The notes below the pieces were generated by a model that worked only from the letters and a program-made list of their open reading frames with translations, did no database searches and was not told where the DNA came from. From Chryseobacterium sp. CY350 (GTDB taxonomy: Bacteria > Bacteroidota > Bacteroidia > Flavobacteriales > Weeksellaceae), in contig NZ_CP116034.1 of NCBI RefSeq assembly GCF_027945075.1, forward strand, positions 2,976,001 to 3,040,000: 64,000 nucleotides of DNA, in the 5' to 3' direction. Shown piece after piece: positions 17,710-26,804 of the stretch (position 1 is its first letter; each line of letters starts with the position of its first letter). A program made the position numbers and the translations under genes.

Positions 17710-18600
17710 TCATAAATATTTCTTTTTCAAATATATTTTAAGATTTTTTTTCTTTCTTAATATCCATCTTAAATGTTGAAAAGCTAACTTGAATTTTCTT
17801 TCGTTTAGCAGTTTTTGAAAAGCAATTCGGCTCCTGGAAAATATCTGCCAATCGGCGGATTCTTTAATTTTATTACCATAGTAATTACCAATTATTTGAT
17901 CTAGCTGATTGTGTCGAAGATCACGTACGTAATTGATCCCGTGGGAAAGACCAACTTCGTGTCTGCGATAAGCAGTCATGCTTTCTGTCATTCCTCTGAT
18001 TCTACCATTCAGCGAACTTGCCATGTACAAAATAGTGTCAAAATACAATAGGTCAGGACTTATTAATGTTTTTTGTACGGCATTATTTTGCAATACTTCA
18101 GTTTTCATAAATACTGATGTCGTATGAACCAGCCAATTGTTATAAATTTCAAGTGCAGAATAATCACGGTCTTCTATTCTTGAAAAAGGTGTGTTGTTGA
18201 TTGCAGGATCTGTCGAAATATTAATGACATTATGAAAACACATTGAATAATGTGGATGTGATTCCATAAAATCATATTGTAGCTGCAGTTTATTATCATC
18301 GAACCAATAGTCATCGCCTTCGCAAAAAGCAAGATATTTCCCCGTAACCTGTTTCAGGGCAAAATAAAAGTTTGGAGTAGAACCCAGGTTTTTCGTATGT
18401 CTGAAATATTTTACCTTAATGTTAACAGGAGCCTTGAGTATATTTGATTTAATAACCTTATCAGTTCCGTCGGGCGAACAGTCATCGCAAATAATTAATT
18501 CTACAGGAAAATTGATTTTCTGTTTAAAAATTCCCTGCAATGCAACTTCTATAAAATTTTGTTGATTGTAGGTAAGAATAATGATGGAAACGTTATTCAT
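17710..18600 (-). CDS. Glycosyltransferase family 2
   Basis: The protein has 296 residues from the ATG at 18598-18600, where the GT2 fold begins (MNNVSIIILTYNQQ). The frame stays open upstream to 18756, but that extension has no family resemblance and overlaps the previous gene by about 160 bp, so it is rejected. Motifs are ICDDCSPDGT (about 37-46) and CEGDDYWF (about 93-100), the latter typical of a GT2 subgroup with GDDYW. The preferred start overlaps the stop of the upstream gene by 8 bp, consistent with coupling. Confidence 0.9.
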   Translation of the reverse strand: MNNVSIIILTYNQQNFIEVALQGIFKQKINFPVELIICDDCSPDGTDKVIKSNILKAPVNIKVKYFRHTKNLGSTPNFYFALKQVTGKYLAFCEGDDYWFDDNKLQLQYDFMESHPHYSMCFHNVINISTDPAINNTPFSRIEDRDYSALEIYNNWLVHTTSVFMKTEVLQNNAVQKTLISPDLLYFDTILYMASSLNGRIRGMTESMTAYRRHEVGLSHGINYVRDLRHNQLDQIIGNYYGNKIKESADWQIFSRSRIAFQKLLNERKFKLAFQHLRWILRKKKNLKIYLKKKYL

Positions 18601-19393
18601 TTGTGTAACTAATATTAGATTGTTGATGAATAATTTTTCCATCATCATTATGTTTCCAAGAAGCAGAAGCGGATGATGAATTATGGTAAAAAAGCTGTTC
18701 AGGCGTAAGATTTTTACTGTCAATATACCAACCTCCATGTTGAGCCGTAAAATCACCGGCTATACGGAGAGCGCGATAAAAACTATTAATATGAAATTTT
18801 TCGGGATAATTTGGCTTGTAAAGTGCAAATGTCGTATCTACTTCTGCACGATATATATTTTTCTCAACTTCTTCTTTCCAGAAAATTTTTTCCCATGCCG
18901 TCACTTTGTCTTTTAAGATATAATGATCCGGGATGTCGCTTATCCTTAGAGCAAAACCTACTTTAGTTATGGTCAGAAAGTATTTGTCGATGAGATGAAT
19001 CATTTTGTGCAAAAAGTCTTGAGGTAAGTTTTCGTTTGGTACAATGTCGGCGTCTGATATAATATAATATCCATTTGCGTATTTCTCATACAATTTTTTG
19101 TTATTGAAGAAAACCATGTGTCCATAATTTTTGTCCATGTACTCAATAGAAACTGAATCTTCTATTTCTTTGTAATACTCTAACAATTCGGGATATGTTG
19201 AACAATTATCTACAATGATGATATTAACGAAGCCGCGTCTTTTATAGAAATCAACTTGTTTTTGTAAGAAATAAAGCTGATTATAATTAATAATCAGGAT
19301 AGGTATAAATAAGGGATTTTTCCTTTGTTGCCTGATTTCTTTTCTTGTTCTCGTCAGATAAAAATAGTAAAGATAATGTAGGAGTTTTTTCAT
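18593..19393 (-). CDS. GT2-like glycosyltransferase
   Basis: The protein has 266 residues. It begins with a basic leader and then IPILIINYNQLYFL, with a nucleotide-binding-like VDNCSTYPEL (about 61-70) and a DxD loop IISDADIVPN (D114, D116). This is a divergent GT2/GT-A enzyme, lacking the DDGS signature in canonical form. Both ends overlap neighbours (4 bp with the gene at 19390, 8 bp with the preferred start at 18600). Cytoplasmic; specificity unknown. Confidence 0.82.
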   Translation of the reverse strand: MKKLLHYLYYFYLTRTRKEIRQQRKNPLFIPILIINYNQLYFLQKQVDFYKRRGFVNIIIVDNCSTYPELLEYYKEIEDSVSIEYMDKNYGHMVFFNNKKLYEKYANGYYIISDADIVPNENLPQDFLHKMIHLIDKYFLTITKVGFALRISDIPDHYILKDKVTAWEKIFWKEEVEKNIYRAEVDTTFALYKPNYPEKFHINSFYRALRIAGDFTAQHGGWYIDSKNLTPEQLFYHNSSSASASWKHNDDGKIIHQQSNISYTNE

Positions 19394-20289
19394 CTTTTAA
19401 TATTTAGATTAAAATATGTTTTAGGTGCTTTTAACAAACGAAACCAATTTCTGGATTTAAAGTAAATTTTAAATAAGTTTATTTTTAGTTTATTTTTAGT
19501 TTTCCAGGTTTCATATATGTGTAAATCAATAGCTTTCAGCAGTTCCTTATTTGAAAAATAATGATAATAATGATTTAAAATAAATTCTTCATAAAGATAT
19601 TTTGCTTCTTTCTTCTGAGCCTCGTTATCTTTTTTACCAGAGATATTTGAATTTGATATTCTAATTCTTGCAAAAGATTTGCTGATGAAGAAGATTCCTT
19701 TATCTCTGCTAAATTGTAAAATTGCTACATCATCACTATACCAAGCCAATGGTAATTTATAGAAACCATAAATGTTATAACTGTCTTTTCTAAAAATATG
19801 TTCTGATAAACTACTGGGAATGTAATCAAAATATTTGCTCCTCCAGATATCTTTTGTACTGTTGATCGGAGGGAAATTAGTAGACGTAGAAATTGGTTTA
19901 TTAAATTCGTCAACCCAAAACTGAGAATAGCGAATTACAGAAATGTCGAGGCTATTTACTTTTTGTAGGCTTTTGTAAAATTCTTCAACAAAATTTTCTG
20001 CGATCATATCGTCGTCCCCTAAAATCAAAAACCAATCTTCACTTACATTTTCTAAAATACGTTCCCACTGCATTGTAAGATTTTTGCCACCAAGGTTCTC
20101 ATTATAGTCAAAATATCTATAATCGTTATCTTTAAAATGTTTTTGAATAATAGGAAGAGGAGAATTAGGACTTGCATCATTTCCTATATAAAGAACAAAA
20201 TTACTATTGCTTTGGGCTGCAATAGATTGTAAGGTCTCTTCAAAAAAATCTATTTTGTAATAAGGAATGACAATGGCAAGTTGATTCAT
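19390..20289 (-). CDS. Glycosyltransferase family 2
   Basis: The protein has 299 residues. It has LAIVIPYYKIDFFEETL, a nucleotide-binding loop IGNDASPNSP (about 35-44) and metal-binding LILGDDDMI (about 88-96). It overlaps both neighbours by 4 bp, forming a translationally coupled set from 21104 to about 17710. No transmembrane segment is evident, as expected for a cytoplasmic enzyme. Confidence 0.92.
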   Translation of the reverse strand: MNQLAIVIPYYKIDFFEETLQSIAAQSNSNFVLYIGNDASPNSPLPIIQKHFKDNDYRYFDYNENLGGKNLTMQWERILENVSEDWFLILGDDDMIAENFVEEFYKSLQKVNSLDISVIRYSQFWVDEFNKPISTSTNFPPINSTKDIWRSKYFDYIPSSLSEHIFRKDSYNIYGFYKLPLAWYSDDVAILQFSRDKGIFFISKSFARIRISNSNISGKKDNEAQKKEAKYLYEEFILNHYYHYFSNKELLKAIDLHIYETWKTKNKLKINLFKIYFKSRNWFRLLKAPKTYFNLNIKR

Positions 20290-21104
20290 TTATTGAATAT
20301 TGAAAAAATTTTATCTATTAGCTTATATCTTTTACTATCTAGTTTTCTGTTTGATTTTTCAAGTAGTACTTTATACCTGTTTTTTTCTTTATTCAAAAGA
20401 TGTAAACTTCCTAGATGTTCATGAAAAAATTCAATATGTTTTGCTTCAATATATTTTAGCATTTTTATTTTATTTTCCATATTTAATCCAGTAATCATTG
20501 ATTGATTTTTTATTCTGTAATAAAAACAAACTACAGGAATTTTGTACACTTTATTATCAGTTTTTAACAATGAAATCCAAAATTCCCAATCCTCGATACC
20601 GAATATCATATTGATATCATACCCTCCGACTTTTTTCCAGTCACTTCTCCTAAAGAATGCACTGCAAAAAATAGGATTTCCATTAGCCAACTCTTTTTTG
20701 CTAAAATCAGGAAGCTCCCATTTTCCGCTTTTATCTCCAAAATATTCTCCTTGACAGTAAATAACGCTATAGTCTTTAGTAAATTCTCTTTTAGCTAACT
20801 CTAAATATAGATTACCTATTTTATCATCCGCATCCAAAGGTAAAATCCATTCTCCTTCTGCGACTTCTATCCCAGTATTTCTTGCTGATGATAAGCCACC
20901 ATTTTCTTTATATAAATATTTAAATCTTATGTCTTTATTAAGCCATACTTTCGCAACTTCCCCTGTGTTATCGGGTGAGCCGTCATTTACGATAATGCAT
21001 TCCCAATCTTGATAAGTTTGATCCAACACAGACTGTAGGCATGCATCCAGATATTGTGCTTGATTATAGCAGGGGACTATTATGGATATAAGTGTTTTTT
21101 GCAT
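20286..21104 (-). CDS. Glycosyltransferase family 2
   Basis: The protein has 272 residues. It has ISIIVPCYNQAQYLDACL, IVNDGSPDNTGEV (about 38-50), the GGLSSARNTGIEVAEGEW core and metal-binding PLDADDKIG (about 89-97), all canonical GT2. It starts 44 bp after the stop of the upstream GT2 gene and leads a coupled set of four downstream genes. Confidence 0.93.
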   Translation of the reverse strand: MQKTLISIIVPCYNQAQYLDACLQSVLDQTYQDWECIIVNDGSPDNTGEVAKVWLNKDIRFKYLYKENGGLSSARNTGIEVAEGEWILPLDADDKIGNLYLELAKREFTKDYSVIYCQGEYFGDKSGKWELPDFSKKELANGNPIFCSAFFRRSDWKKVGGYDINMIFGIEDWEFWISLLKTDNKVYKIPVVCFYYRIKNQSMITGLNMENKIKMLKYIEAKHIEFFHEHLGSLHLLNKEKNRYKVLLEKSNRKLDSKRYKLIDKIFSIFNK

Positions 21105-21148
21105 TGTTAGAAAGTAGAGATGAACAAAAATTATTTAAGCAAATAATC

Positions 21149-22045
21149 TTAGATAAATTTAGACACAATTCTGTAAACAACCGGTGGAATTCCAAATTGA
21201 ATACAAAATTTCAATCTTTTGATACGGTAAGTGTAATTACTGTAAGCATTAAATAATTGAGGAGGAATTGCTCTTTTAGCAATATATTTTTTTTTAATAA
21301 ATCTATTTATTTTATCTTTTGCAATACCATCATGATCAAACATTATTTGAAGGGTGTGAGCTTCGTAATCAATTTTCTCTGTCTTGGTTTTCGAAATATT
21401 GTGTTCGTGCCATCTATAATATGTCAGTTTCTGTGGGATGTAAGCAATTAAATATTTCTCGTTTATTTTTAGCCAACGATAATAATCTTCAATAATAAAC
21501 TGTGCATCATATTTTCCTGTCTCCTTTACCACATCTGTTCGCATCATGACGGTTAGTGCTGCAATACGATTTCCTTTAATTATTTCTTTGCGGAAATCTT
21601 CTGCAGGAATATCTCCTAAACTGTTATAATCTGCAAAATCAGGAAGCAGATTACTGTTTTCATCGACGCAAAAAGTGTCAGAGAAAACCATACCGAATTC
21701 ATCACTTTTTTCTTCCAAAGATTTTACTGATTGTTCTAAGCATTCTGGATGCATATAATCATCAGCTGCGATAAATTTCACGTATTTTCCTTCGCACAAC
21801 TCTAAGGCTTCGTTCAGAACCGTTGCTAAACCCGTATTTTTGGTATGAAATAGTTCTTTTGCATTTACATCGTTCTCTTTCAACCAATTTCTAAATTCCT
21901 CAACAGAATCATCTGGTGAAGCATCATCAGCAACAATCAACTCCCACTGAAGATAAGTTTGAGTTTTCAAACTATCAAGATTTTCCTTAATGTATTTCGC
22001 CTGATTGTAGGATATTACTACGATGCTTACCAATGGCTGATTCAT
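21149..22045 (-). CDS. Glycosyltransferase family 2
   Basis: The protein has 298 residues. It has VSIVVISYNQAKYIKENL, ADDASPDDSVEEF (about 39-51), the TGLATVLNEAL core and FIAADDYMHPE (about 91-101). This is a standard GT2 enzyme. It follows the aminotransferase gene by 2 bp, so synthesis of the amino sugar and its use lie on one transcript. Inference: it is a candidate for the enzyme that adds the 3-acetamido-3,6-dideoxyhexose, on position alone. Confidence 0.92.
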   Translation of the reverse strand: MNQPLVSIVVISYNQAKYIKENLDSLKTQTYLQWELIVADDASPDDSVEEFRNWLKENDVNAKELFHTKNTGLATVLNEALELCEGKYVKFIAADDYMHPECLEQSVKSLEEKSDEFGMVFSDTFCVDENSNLLPDFADYNSLGDIPAEDFRKEIIKGNRIAALTVMMRTDVVKETGKYDAQFIIEDYYRWLKINEKYLIAYIPQKLTYYRWHEHNISKTKTEKIDYEAHTLQIMFDHDGIAKDKINRFIKKKYIAKRAIPPQLFNAYSNYTYRIKRLKFCIQFGIPPVVYRIVSKFI

Positions 22046-22047
22046 TC

Positions 22048-23148
22048 TTAAAATTTGTTTAAAACCTCAATTACTTTCTGTATTTCCTCTGCTTCCATTA
22101 CCGGACTAATCGGCAGGCTTAACACCTCATCGTGAATTTTCTCTGTGATAGGGAATGATAAATTATTGTAATACTTATATGCCTTCTGTTTGTGAGGTGG
22201 AATTGGATAATGAATTAATGTCTGAACGCCATTTTCTGTCAAATATTTTTGCAATTTCTCTCTTTTTGAAGTTCTGATTACAAAAAGATGATAAACGTGC
22301 TCCTTAGGTTGAGAAGGTAAGACAGGCAAGATAATTTTATCGTTATTAATTCCGGCAATATACTGTTCAGCAATTTTTATTCTTTTATCATTATCTAAAT
22401 CTATATACTTGAGTTTTACATCTAAAACCACTGCCTGAATTTCGTCTAATCTACTATTTAAACCTTGATATTTATTAATGTATTTCTCATCAGAACCGTA
22501 ATTGGCTAAAGCTCGGATCGTTTTTGCCAATAAATCATCTTTACAGGTTACTGCACCAGCATCGCCCAAAGCACCCAGGTTTTTTCCCGGATAAAAGCTA
22601 AATCCTGCAGCATCACCAAGATTTCCGGATTTTGTTCCTTGCCATTCTGCGCCAATCGACTGCGCATTATCTTCAATTATTTTTAAATTATATTTTTTCG
22701 CCAACTCTTCCAGCTCTTTTGACCATGAGATTTGTCCATAAAGATGAACGACCATAATGGCTTTAGTTTTGGGAGTAATTAAAGCTTCAATTTTTGATAT
22801 ATCCAAATTATAATTATCAATATTTGGTTCTGCAAAAACAGGCTTTAGGCGGTTGTCAGTTATTGCCAGAACAGATGCAATATAAGTGTTTGCAGGAACT
22901 ATAATTTCGTCTCCGAATTTTAATTGTCCGAGTTCCAAATATGCTTTGAAAATAAGTCGAAGCGCATCTAAACCATTTGCAACTCCAATTGCGTTTGGAG
23001 AATTCACATAAGCAGCGAGATTTGCTTCAAAATTTTTCACTTCATTTCCTAAAAGATACCATCCACTTCGGAAGGTTTCTAACAGCCGCGTTTCTATTTC
23101 AGCTTGATATTGAAGGTTTACTTTTTGAAGGTCGAGGAATTTAATCAT
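22048..23148 (-). CDS. DegT/DnrJ/EryC1 aminotransferase, FdtB/QdtB-like
   Basis: The protein has 366 residues, the usual length for sugar aminotransferases. It carries the PLP-binding lysine K189 in [16 protein letters not shown], the cofactor aspartate in EDNAQSIGA (about 159-167) and the substrate loop [11 protein letters not shown]. The family converts a keto-sugar nucleotide into its amino form with glutamate and PLP. With the 3,4-ketoisomerases, N-acetyltransferase and RmlA/RmlB nearby, the best reading is transamination of a dTDP-3-keto-6-deoxyhexose at C3. Its start overlaps the stop of the acyltransferase gene by 4 bp. Fuc3N versus Qui3N cannot be decided from sequence. Confidence 0.85.
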   Translation of the reverse strand: MIKFLDLQKVNLQYQAEIETRLLETFRSGWYLLGNEVKNFEANLAAYVNSPNAIGVANGLDALRLIFKAYLELGQLKFGDEIIVPANTYIASVLAITDNRLKPVFAEPNIDNYNLDISKIEALITPKTKAIMVVHLYGQISWSKELEELAKKYNLKIIEDNAQSIGAEWQGTKSGNLGDAAGFSFYPGKNLGALGDAGAVTCKDDLLAKTIRALANYGSDEKYINKYQGLNSRLDEIQAVVLDVKLKYIDLDNDKRIKIAEQYIAGINNDKIILPVLPSQPKEHVYHLFVIRTSKREKLQKYLTENGVQTLIHYPIPPHKQKAYKYYNNLSFPITEKIHDEVLSLPISPVMEAEEIQKVIEVLNKF

Positions 23149-24200
23149 GCCAAGAGATTTTTTATTTTTTTGTTGAATGGTTTTTCAATTTTTTCAAACG
23201 CTAATACGCTTAATATTAATGTGATAGGAAATATTAATAAGGGTAAAAACTCTTGTGCAAAGGGAGTTATTACAAGTTCGTTTATTTTAATTATAAAATC
23301 GATAACGATGTAATGCAATAAATAAAATGCAAAACTTATTTCTCCTAAATACACAAACCCTCTGTGAGAAAGTAAATTAAAAATGGTATTTTTTTCTTTA
23401 ATATTGAGAAACGATAGTGCAAAACTAAAAATAATAAGACACATAGGAATCCAATAATATATTGAATATATGAAATTGACAGGAAAATAATCTTTCAAAA
23501 GAAAGAATAACAAAAGTGTAAATAATGAGATAACTTCAAAGATATTACTACCATTGTAATTATGTGTTAATTTTTTGTTTTTAAATAAGATAAATAACTC
23601 AAACAAGAAAATGCCAAGGATAAAATCGAATATTCTAGTAAATGGAGAGATATAAACCCAGTAGTGCACCTTATTTTCTGGAAGTAAAATATTTAGAAGA
23701 ATAATTGCAGATGTAAAAACAAAGAAAGTAAAAATCTTTGTTAAATAATTTATTTTTGCAAAGATAAAAATTAGCAAAGGAAACAGTGCATAGAAAAAAA
23801 ATTCGCTGGAAATGCTCCATGATGGCGCATTATATGAAAAAAATATATTTTGTTTCGGAAAGTAGCTTTGCATAAGAAAAAAATTTAAGAGTAAAACACT
23901 TAAACTCTTATAAAAAAAAGGAATTGATAACAGTAAAGTAAACAAATGCAAAGGATAGATCCTCGCAACTCTCGCAATGTAGAAATTCCTTAATGAAATT
24001 TTCTTATTTATTATTTTATCTTTATAATTTAAAGCCAAAATAAAGCCACTCAGGATAAAAAAGAAGCTAACTCCTAAAAATCCTTCTGAGAAGATGTTGT
24101 CAAAAATATTGCAAAATTTGGAATCTTTAAGAAAAGATAAATGACTTAAAAAAACAAAAAATGCAAAGAAAAAACGAAGAGACGTTAAAGGCTTAATCAT
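23145..24200 (-). CDS. Acyltransferase 3 family membrane protein (OafA-like O-acyltransferase)
   Basis: The protein has 351 residues and about ten transmembrane segments. Hallmarks of the family are [18 protein letters not shown] (the RF...H signature, H about 20), [14 protein letters not shown] (about 40-53) and [17 protein letters not shown] (about 72-88). Members move acyl groups, usually acetyl, across or at the inner membrane onto polysaccharide hydroxyls. It is fused neither to SGNH nor to other domains. Its start overlaps the fdtC-like gene by 8 bp and its stop overlaps the aminotransferase by 4 bp, an odd insertion of a membrane modifier between two steps of one sugar pathway. Confidence 0.88.
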   Translation of the reverse strand: MIKPLTSLRFFFAFFVFLSHLSFLKDSKFCNIFDNIFSEGFLGVSFFFILSGFILALNYKDKIINKKISLRNFYIARVARIYPLHLFTLLLSIPFFYKSLSVLLLNFFLMQSYFPKQNIFFSYNAPSWSISSEFFFYALFPLLIFIFAKINYLTKIFTFFVFTSAIILLNILLPENKVHYWVYISPFTRIFDFILGIFLFELFILFKNKKLTHNYNGSNIFEVISLFTLLLFFLLKDYFPVNFIYSIYYWIPMCLIIFSFALSFLNIKEKNTIFNLLSHRGFVYLGEISFAFYLLHYIVIDFIIKINELVITPFAQEFLPLLIFPITLILSVLAFEKIEKPFNKKIKNLLA

Positions 24201-24699
24201 TAAAATTTAAATTACTTTTTTCAATATTGCCTTTATTGTTAATGTAGCCTCGATGTATTGCAGGATTTCCAAACCAGACTTCATTAGCAGGTATATCTTT
24301 AGTAACAACACTTCCTGCACCAATAAGTGCATTTTCACCTACTGTATTTCCTGCAATAATCGTAGCATTAGCTCCTATAGAAGCACCTTTTTTAACCAAG
24401 GTTTTACTGAATACTGTTGGGTATCGCTTGGAACGGGGGATAAGGTCATTGGTAAATGTTACATTTGGACCAACAAAAACATTGTCTTCAAGAGTAACAC
24501 CATCCCAAATCTGAACGCCAGGTTTAATGGTTACATTATCTCCAACGGTAACATCATTTTCAATAAAAACATTACAGTTAATATTACAATTCTTACCAAT
24601 TCTTGCATTTTTCAAAATAACACAGAACTGCCAAACTACGGTACCATCACCAACGTTCTCACTCTGAACGTCTGCAAGATTATGGATTTGATTTTTCAT
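24193..24699 (-). CDS. dTDP-3-amino-3,6-dideoxyhexose N-acetyltransferase, FdtC/QdtC-like
   Basis: The protein has 168 residues. It is built of left-handed beta-helix hexapeptides from about 15 to 150 ([75 protein letters not shown]). The [11 protein letters not shown] segment and the ending WFGNPA are typical of the FdtC/QdtC/WlbB class of sugar-nucleotide N-acetyltransferases. It would acetylate the 3-amino group using acetyl-CoA. The start overlaps the 3' end of the upstream ketoisomerase gene by 20 bp in a different frame. Position between ketoisomerase and aminotransferase genes supports the role. Confidence 0.87.
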   Translation of the reverse strand: MKNQIHNLADVQSENVGDGTVVWQFCVILKNARIGKNCNINCNVFIENDVTVGDNVTIKPGVQIWDGVTLEDNVFVGPNVTFTNDLIPRSKRYPTVFSKTLVKKGASIGANATIIAGNTVGENALIGAGSVVTKDIPANEVWFGNPAIHRGYINNKGNIEKSNLNFND

Positions 24700-25111
24700 T
24701 GTGTATCTTTAAATAGATGTTATAGTCTCTTATATAGTCATTTTCATTATAATGATGAGAAGCGAGTACTAAGCAAATGGCGCCAGATGAAAAATTGACT
24801 TCTGAAGCCCAAATTCCTGGAGGAATATGTAGTCCCAAGCTTGGCTGATTTAGAAAAACTTGTCTTTTGAAATAACCATCATCTAAGGATACCTCAAAAC
24901 TACCACTTGCGGCGATCAAAAACTGATGACATTCTATATGAGAGTGCGCGCCCCTGCTTTCTCCGCCAGCTATATCATATAAATAAAAAACTCTTTTAAC
25001 ATCAAAAGGAAAAAGTGAATTATTTTCAACTACCGTGAGATTGCCTTGTTCAAAATTGATCTTTCCTAAATCCACAATACTACAGTCAAATACGGATAAC
25101 TTATTACTCAT
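24680..25111 (-). CDS. dTDP-4-oxo-6-deoxyglucose 3,4-ketoisomerase paralogue 2 (FdtA/QdtA-like)
   Basis: The protein has 143 residues from the ATG at 25109-25111; a start at 25159 is possible but would overlap the upstream gene by 56 bp and adds nothing conserved. It is a cupin (WxcM-like) protein with [19 protein letters not shown], where both histidines of the RGxHxH active-site motif are kept (about H56 and H58), and [12 protein letters not shown] on the barrel. Family members isomerise dTDP-4-keto-6-deoxyglucose to the 3-keto sugar. This copy looks catalytically competent. It overlaps its paralogue by 8 bp and the acetyltransferase by 20 bp. Confidence 0.85.
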   Translation of the reverse strand: MSNKLSVFDCSIVDLGKINFEQGNLTVVENNSLFPFDVKRVFYLYDIAGGESRGAHSHIECHQFLIAASGSFEVSLDDGYFKRQVFLNQPSLGLHIPPGIWASEVNFSSGAICLVLASHHYNENDYIRDYNIYLKIHNEKSNP

Positions 25112-25502
25112 TTGCCAGTTTTTTAAATTCTTCGAAATCTCTGATGTAATCACCTTCATAATACGATTTGTCTGAGACGATTAAAGCTAATGAATTTGTG
25201 GAGAAGTTTTCTAGTTTTCGCCAAATCATTTTTGGAATATATAGACCATCATATGATCTGTTTAATGAAAATCGCTTTTCATCTTTTCCATCATGAATAA
25301 CAACATCGAAACTACCAGAAAGTGCTACAATAAATTCTTGTTGATCTTTAAAAGCATGGCTACCTCTTACCTCTCCTCCAGGAACATCATAAATCCAATA
25401 TGTTCTTTTTATTTCAAAAGGAAGCAGGTTCGGATATTCAAAAAAAGAAAGATTTCCCCTCTTGTCAAGAATTCTTGGTAAATTAATGATTTTAGTAGTC
25501 AT
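25104..25502 (-). CDS. dTDP-4-oxo-6-deoxyglucose 3,4-ketoisomerase paralogue 1 (FdtA/QdtA-like), variant active site
   Basis: The protein has 132 residues, a WxcM-like cupin very similar in layout to the downstream paralogue: LPFEIKRTYWIYDVPGGEVRG, EFIVALSGSFDVVIHDG and GLYIPKMIWRKLENFS. The active-site motif reads RGSHAF (about 46-51): the first histidine is present but the second is Phe, while the sister gene keeps both. The FdtA/QdtA family generally depends on this His pair, so this copy may be inactive, have a changed stereochemical outcome, or act with its neighbour. It starts 2 bp after the wzt stop. Confidence 0.82.
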   Translation of the reverse strand: MTTKIINLPRILDKRGNLSFFEYPNLLPFEIKRTYWIYDVPGGEVRGSHAFKDQQEFIVALSGSFDVVIHDGKDEKRFSLNRSYDGLYIPKMIWRKLENFSTNSLALIVSDKSYYEGDYIRDFEEFKKLANE

Positions 25503-25504
25503 GT

Positions 25505-26758
25505 TTATAAAATTTTGAAATCCAATTGTGGGCGTATAACACCAGGTAATAAACCTGTGTTTTTTCCAAACTTCACATTCTCAACTTCAAATCCTACAAG
25601 GCCAGAATTTATATATAAAGGAATTCTTTGGTCTTGTCCGAATATCAGCTTAAAATAATAGTTGCCTGCATTCAGCAAGTTCTTTGGAAGAGTAAATTCT
25701 ATGCAATATTCCTTTGATTCTGAATCATTATTCGTTGAGATCAAAGTTCCTGTATGAAAAACAGGAACCTCCTCGTATGTTCTCAATTCAAATGTTGCGT
25801 CTAAGTTTATGCCTACTTTGTGATTGAAAAATCGGAGTCTAATTGAAATGCCAGATTCTATGTCAATAAGACCGCCAGTTATGGGTTGAACTGAAAATTC
25901 AAGTATTTTAATGTTCTGGTTCCCGGGTGCCGTTTCCATATCTTCATCATGCAAAAAATGAGAATTTTGTTCATTGCTCTTTTGATATTCTACAATTGTC
26001 TCAAGAATGTTCCCTGAAAAATCTAATTTCCCTTGATTCAGTAAAATTCCATTATTACACAGTTCTTTGATTGCCGTCATATTATGACTCACGAATAAAA
26101 TCGTTCTCCCTTCTCCCTTCGTAACATCACCCATTTTACCTAAGCATTTTTTCTGGAATTCAGCGTCACCTACCGCAAGAACTTCGTCAACAATCAAAAT
26201 CTCAGACTCTAAGTGAGCCGCTACAGCAAACGCCAAACGGACATACATTCCTGAAGAATATCTTTTTACAGGAGTGTCAATATATCTTTCAACTCCTGAA
26301 AAATCTACGATTTCGTCAAATTTTCTGGTAATTTCTTTACGGGTCATTCCTAAAATTGCTCCATTAAGAAATACATTTTCACGCCCGGTCATCTCAGGAT
26401 GGAATCCGGTTCCTACTTCCAGAAGTGATGCAATTCTACCATTTGTATAAATTTTTCCGGTCGTAGGTTTTGTCACTTTGCTCAAAATCTTAAGCAAGGT
26501 AGATTTTCCTGCGCCATTTCTACCGATAATTCCTAAAGCATCACCTTGCTCAACTTCAAAATCAATATCACGCAAAGACCAAACATAGTCAGACGAGCCT
26601 TTGGAACTTCTGTCATTCGCTTCACCAATTTTTAAATAAGGATTTTCTTTTCCTCTTATCTGGTGCCAAAATCTATTGAGGTCATGGGTTAAAGTTCCTG
26701 TTCCTACCTGTCCGAGGCGATATTGTTTTGATATATCTTCAGCTTTTAAAGCAAGCAT
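25505..26758 (-). CDS. wzt: ABC transporter ATP-binding protein for polysaccharide export, with C-terminal Wzt-type domain
   Basis: The protein has 417 residues. The nucleotide-binding domain (about 1-250) has Walker A GRNGAGKST (79-87), signature YSSGMYVRLAF (about 167-177), Walker B ILIVDEVLAVGD (about 187-198) and H225 in the switch loop. Residues from about 270 to 417 form a beta-rich extension (FSVQPITGGLIDIESG, YCIEFTLPKNLLNAGNYYF) like the Wzt C-terminal domain that, in characterised O-antigen systems, binds the modified end of the polymer before export. It partners the permease 46 bp upstream. Inference: the exported glycan carries an end group recognised by this domain. Confidence 0.93.
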   Translation of the reverse strand: MLALKAEDISKQYRLGQVGTGTLTHDLNRFWHQIRGKENPYLKIGEANDRSSKGSSDYVWSLRDIDFEVEQGDALGIIGRNGAGKSTLLKILSKVTKPTTGKIYTNGRIASLLEVGTGFHPEMTGRENVFLNGAILGMTRKEITRKFDEIVDFSGVERYIDTPVKRYSSGMYVRLAFAVAAHLESEILIVDEVLAVGDAEFQKKCLGKMGDVTKGEGRTILFVSHNMTAIKELCNNGILLNQGKLDFSGNILETIVEYQKSNEQNSHFLHDEDMETAPGNQNIKILEFSVQPITGGLIDIESGISIRLRFFNHKVGINLDATFELRTYEEVPVFHTGTLISTNNDSESKEYCIEFTLPKNLLNAGNYYFKLIFGQDQRIPLYINSGLVGFEVENVKFGKNTGLLPGVIRPQLDFKIL

Positions 26759-26804
26759 ATTTTTTATTTTATTGATTAAATAATTTTTCTCTTTGTGTGT
26801 AATT

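Noticed and set aside
18601..18756. N-terminal extension of the GT2 gene at 17710
   Set aside because: The GT2 fold starts at the ATG at 18600; the extension overlaps the previous coding region and has no conserved features.
24253..24798. Long plus-strand frame antisense to the N-acetyltransferase
   Set aside because: Composition is typical of a reverse reading of hexapeptide repeats (many Ser/Asn/Ile/Cys); the sense frame has clear motifs.
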